Below are positions 5,142-5,453 of a stretch of DNA of 5,453 nt, one piece after another. The DNA is from Clostridiales bacterium UBA4653 (GTDB lineage: Bacteria; Bacillota; Clostridia; Oscillospirales; CAG-272). The notes under the pieces are model-generated. The model had not been told where the DNA came from. It saw nothing but the letters and a program-made list of their open reading frames with translations, and did not search any database. The stretch lies in NCBI GenBank assembly GCA_002405565.1, contig DHMB01000149.1, positions 1 to 5,453 of the forward strand. The letters run 5' to 3'. A program made the position numbers and the translations under genes. Positions within the stretch are counted from its first letter, which is position 1. Every line of letters starts with the position of its first letter.

Positions 5142-5453
5142 ATGCTTAATGTCGGATTTATCGGCGCGGGAAATATGGGCTTTGCGCTTGCAAAAGCCGT
5201 AAAGGCTTGCGGGCTTGAAACGGAAATTTTTATATCGAGCAGGACAATTGAAAAAGCCGCAGCGGCTGCGGAAAAAATCGGTGCCGTTGCGACGGATAAC
5301 AAAACAGTTGCCGCAGAGTGTGACGTTATTTTTCTGGCTGTCAAGCCGAATGTGATTTCCGCTGTCACTGAGGAGATAAAAGACGTTCTTTCGTCGAGAA
5401 ACGATTTTCTTTTTGTCACAATGGCGGCGGGAGTGAGCATGGACAAGATATCG
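5142..5453 (+). CDS. proC: Pyrroline-5-carboxylate reductase, N-terminal part cut by window end
   Basis: Only the first 104 codons are inside the window; the family is usually about 265-280 residues. The enzyme reduces 1-pyrroline-5-carboxylate to L-proline with NAD(P)H, the last step of the pathway. The N-terminus is a Rossmann fold with the dinucleotide-binding GFIGAGNMG at 5-13. A basic residue pair region follows (SSRTIEKA from about 33), then VIFLAVKP around 68-75, a ProC hallmark, and MAAGVSMDKI near the edge, matching the family's AAGVS block. ATG at 5142 follows an AGGGGG at 5128-5133 by 8 nt and lies 19 nt after the proA stop, so it is the third gene of the operon. The rest of the gene, including the C-terminal dimerisation domain, cannot be seen. 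Confidence 0.93.
   Translation, partial: MLNVGFIGAGNMGFALAKAVKACGLETEIFISSRTIEKAAAAAEKIGAVATDNKTVAAECDVIFLAVKPNVISAVTEEIKDVLSSRNDFLFVTMAAGVSMDKIS

Overview
The window looks like a chromosomal segment of a Gram-positive, probably clostridial (Bacillota) bacterium. The pointers are a PUA-less glutamate 5-kinase, strong purine-rich Shine-Dalgarno (SD) sequences, sigma-A type promoters in an AT-rich spacer, frequent AUA and AGA codons, and an N-terminal XRE domain fused to an enzyme domain. This placement is inference from style and family knowledge, and genus cannot be given. I see no mobile element, CRISPR array, tRNA or rRNA.

Layout, left to right: (1) the 3' end of a PlsC-type acyltransferase on the + strand; (2) a symmetric, bidirectional intrinsic terminator; (3) a two-gene minus-strand operon, promoter-proximal gene first: an XRE helix-turn-helix/ADP-ribosylglycohydrolase (DraG-type) fusion (1239-2819), then a ribokinase of the PfkB family (335-1225). 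The ribokinase starts at TTG, and its SD overlaps the stop codon of the fusion gene; (4) a 271-bp divergent intergenic region with a well-formed promoter on each strand and short repeats that could be operators; (5) a plus-strand proB-proA-proC operon (proC cut by the window end), encoding all three enzymatic steps from glutamate to proline.

How the genes work together: ProB phosphorylates glutamate, ProA reduces glutamyl phosphate to glutamate semialdehyde, which cyclises spontaneously, and ProC reduces pyrroline-5-carboxylate to proline. The divergent operon probably hydrolyses a ribosyl-linked substrate (ADP-ribose type or a nucleoside-like compound) and phosphorylates the released ribose. 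A DraG-family hydrolase next to a PfkB kinase is also seen in E. coli yegU-yegV. The HTH fusion suggests that the hydrolase may regulate its own operon.

The most interesting item is the XRE-DraG fusion coupled to a ribokinase, together with the repeats near its promoter. The proline operon is ordinary apart from the short ProB and the weak SD in front of it.
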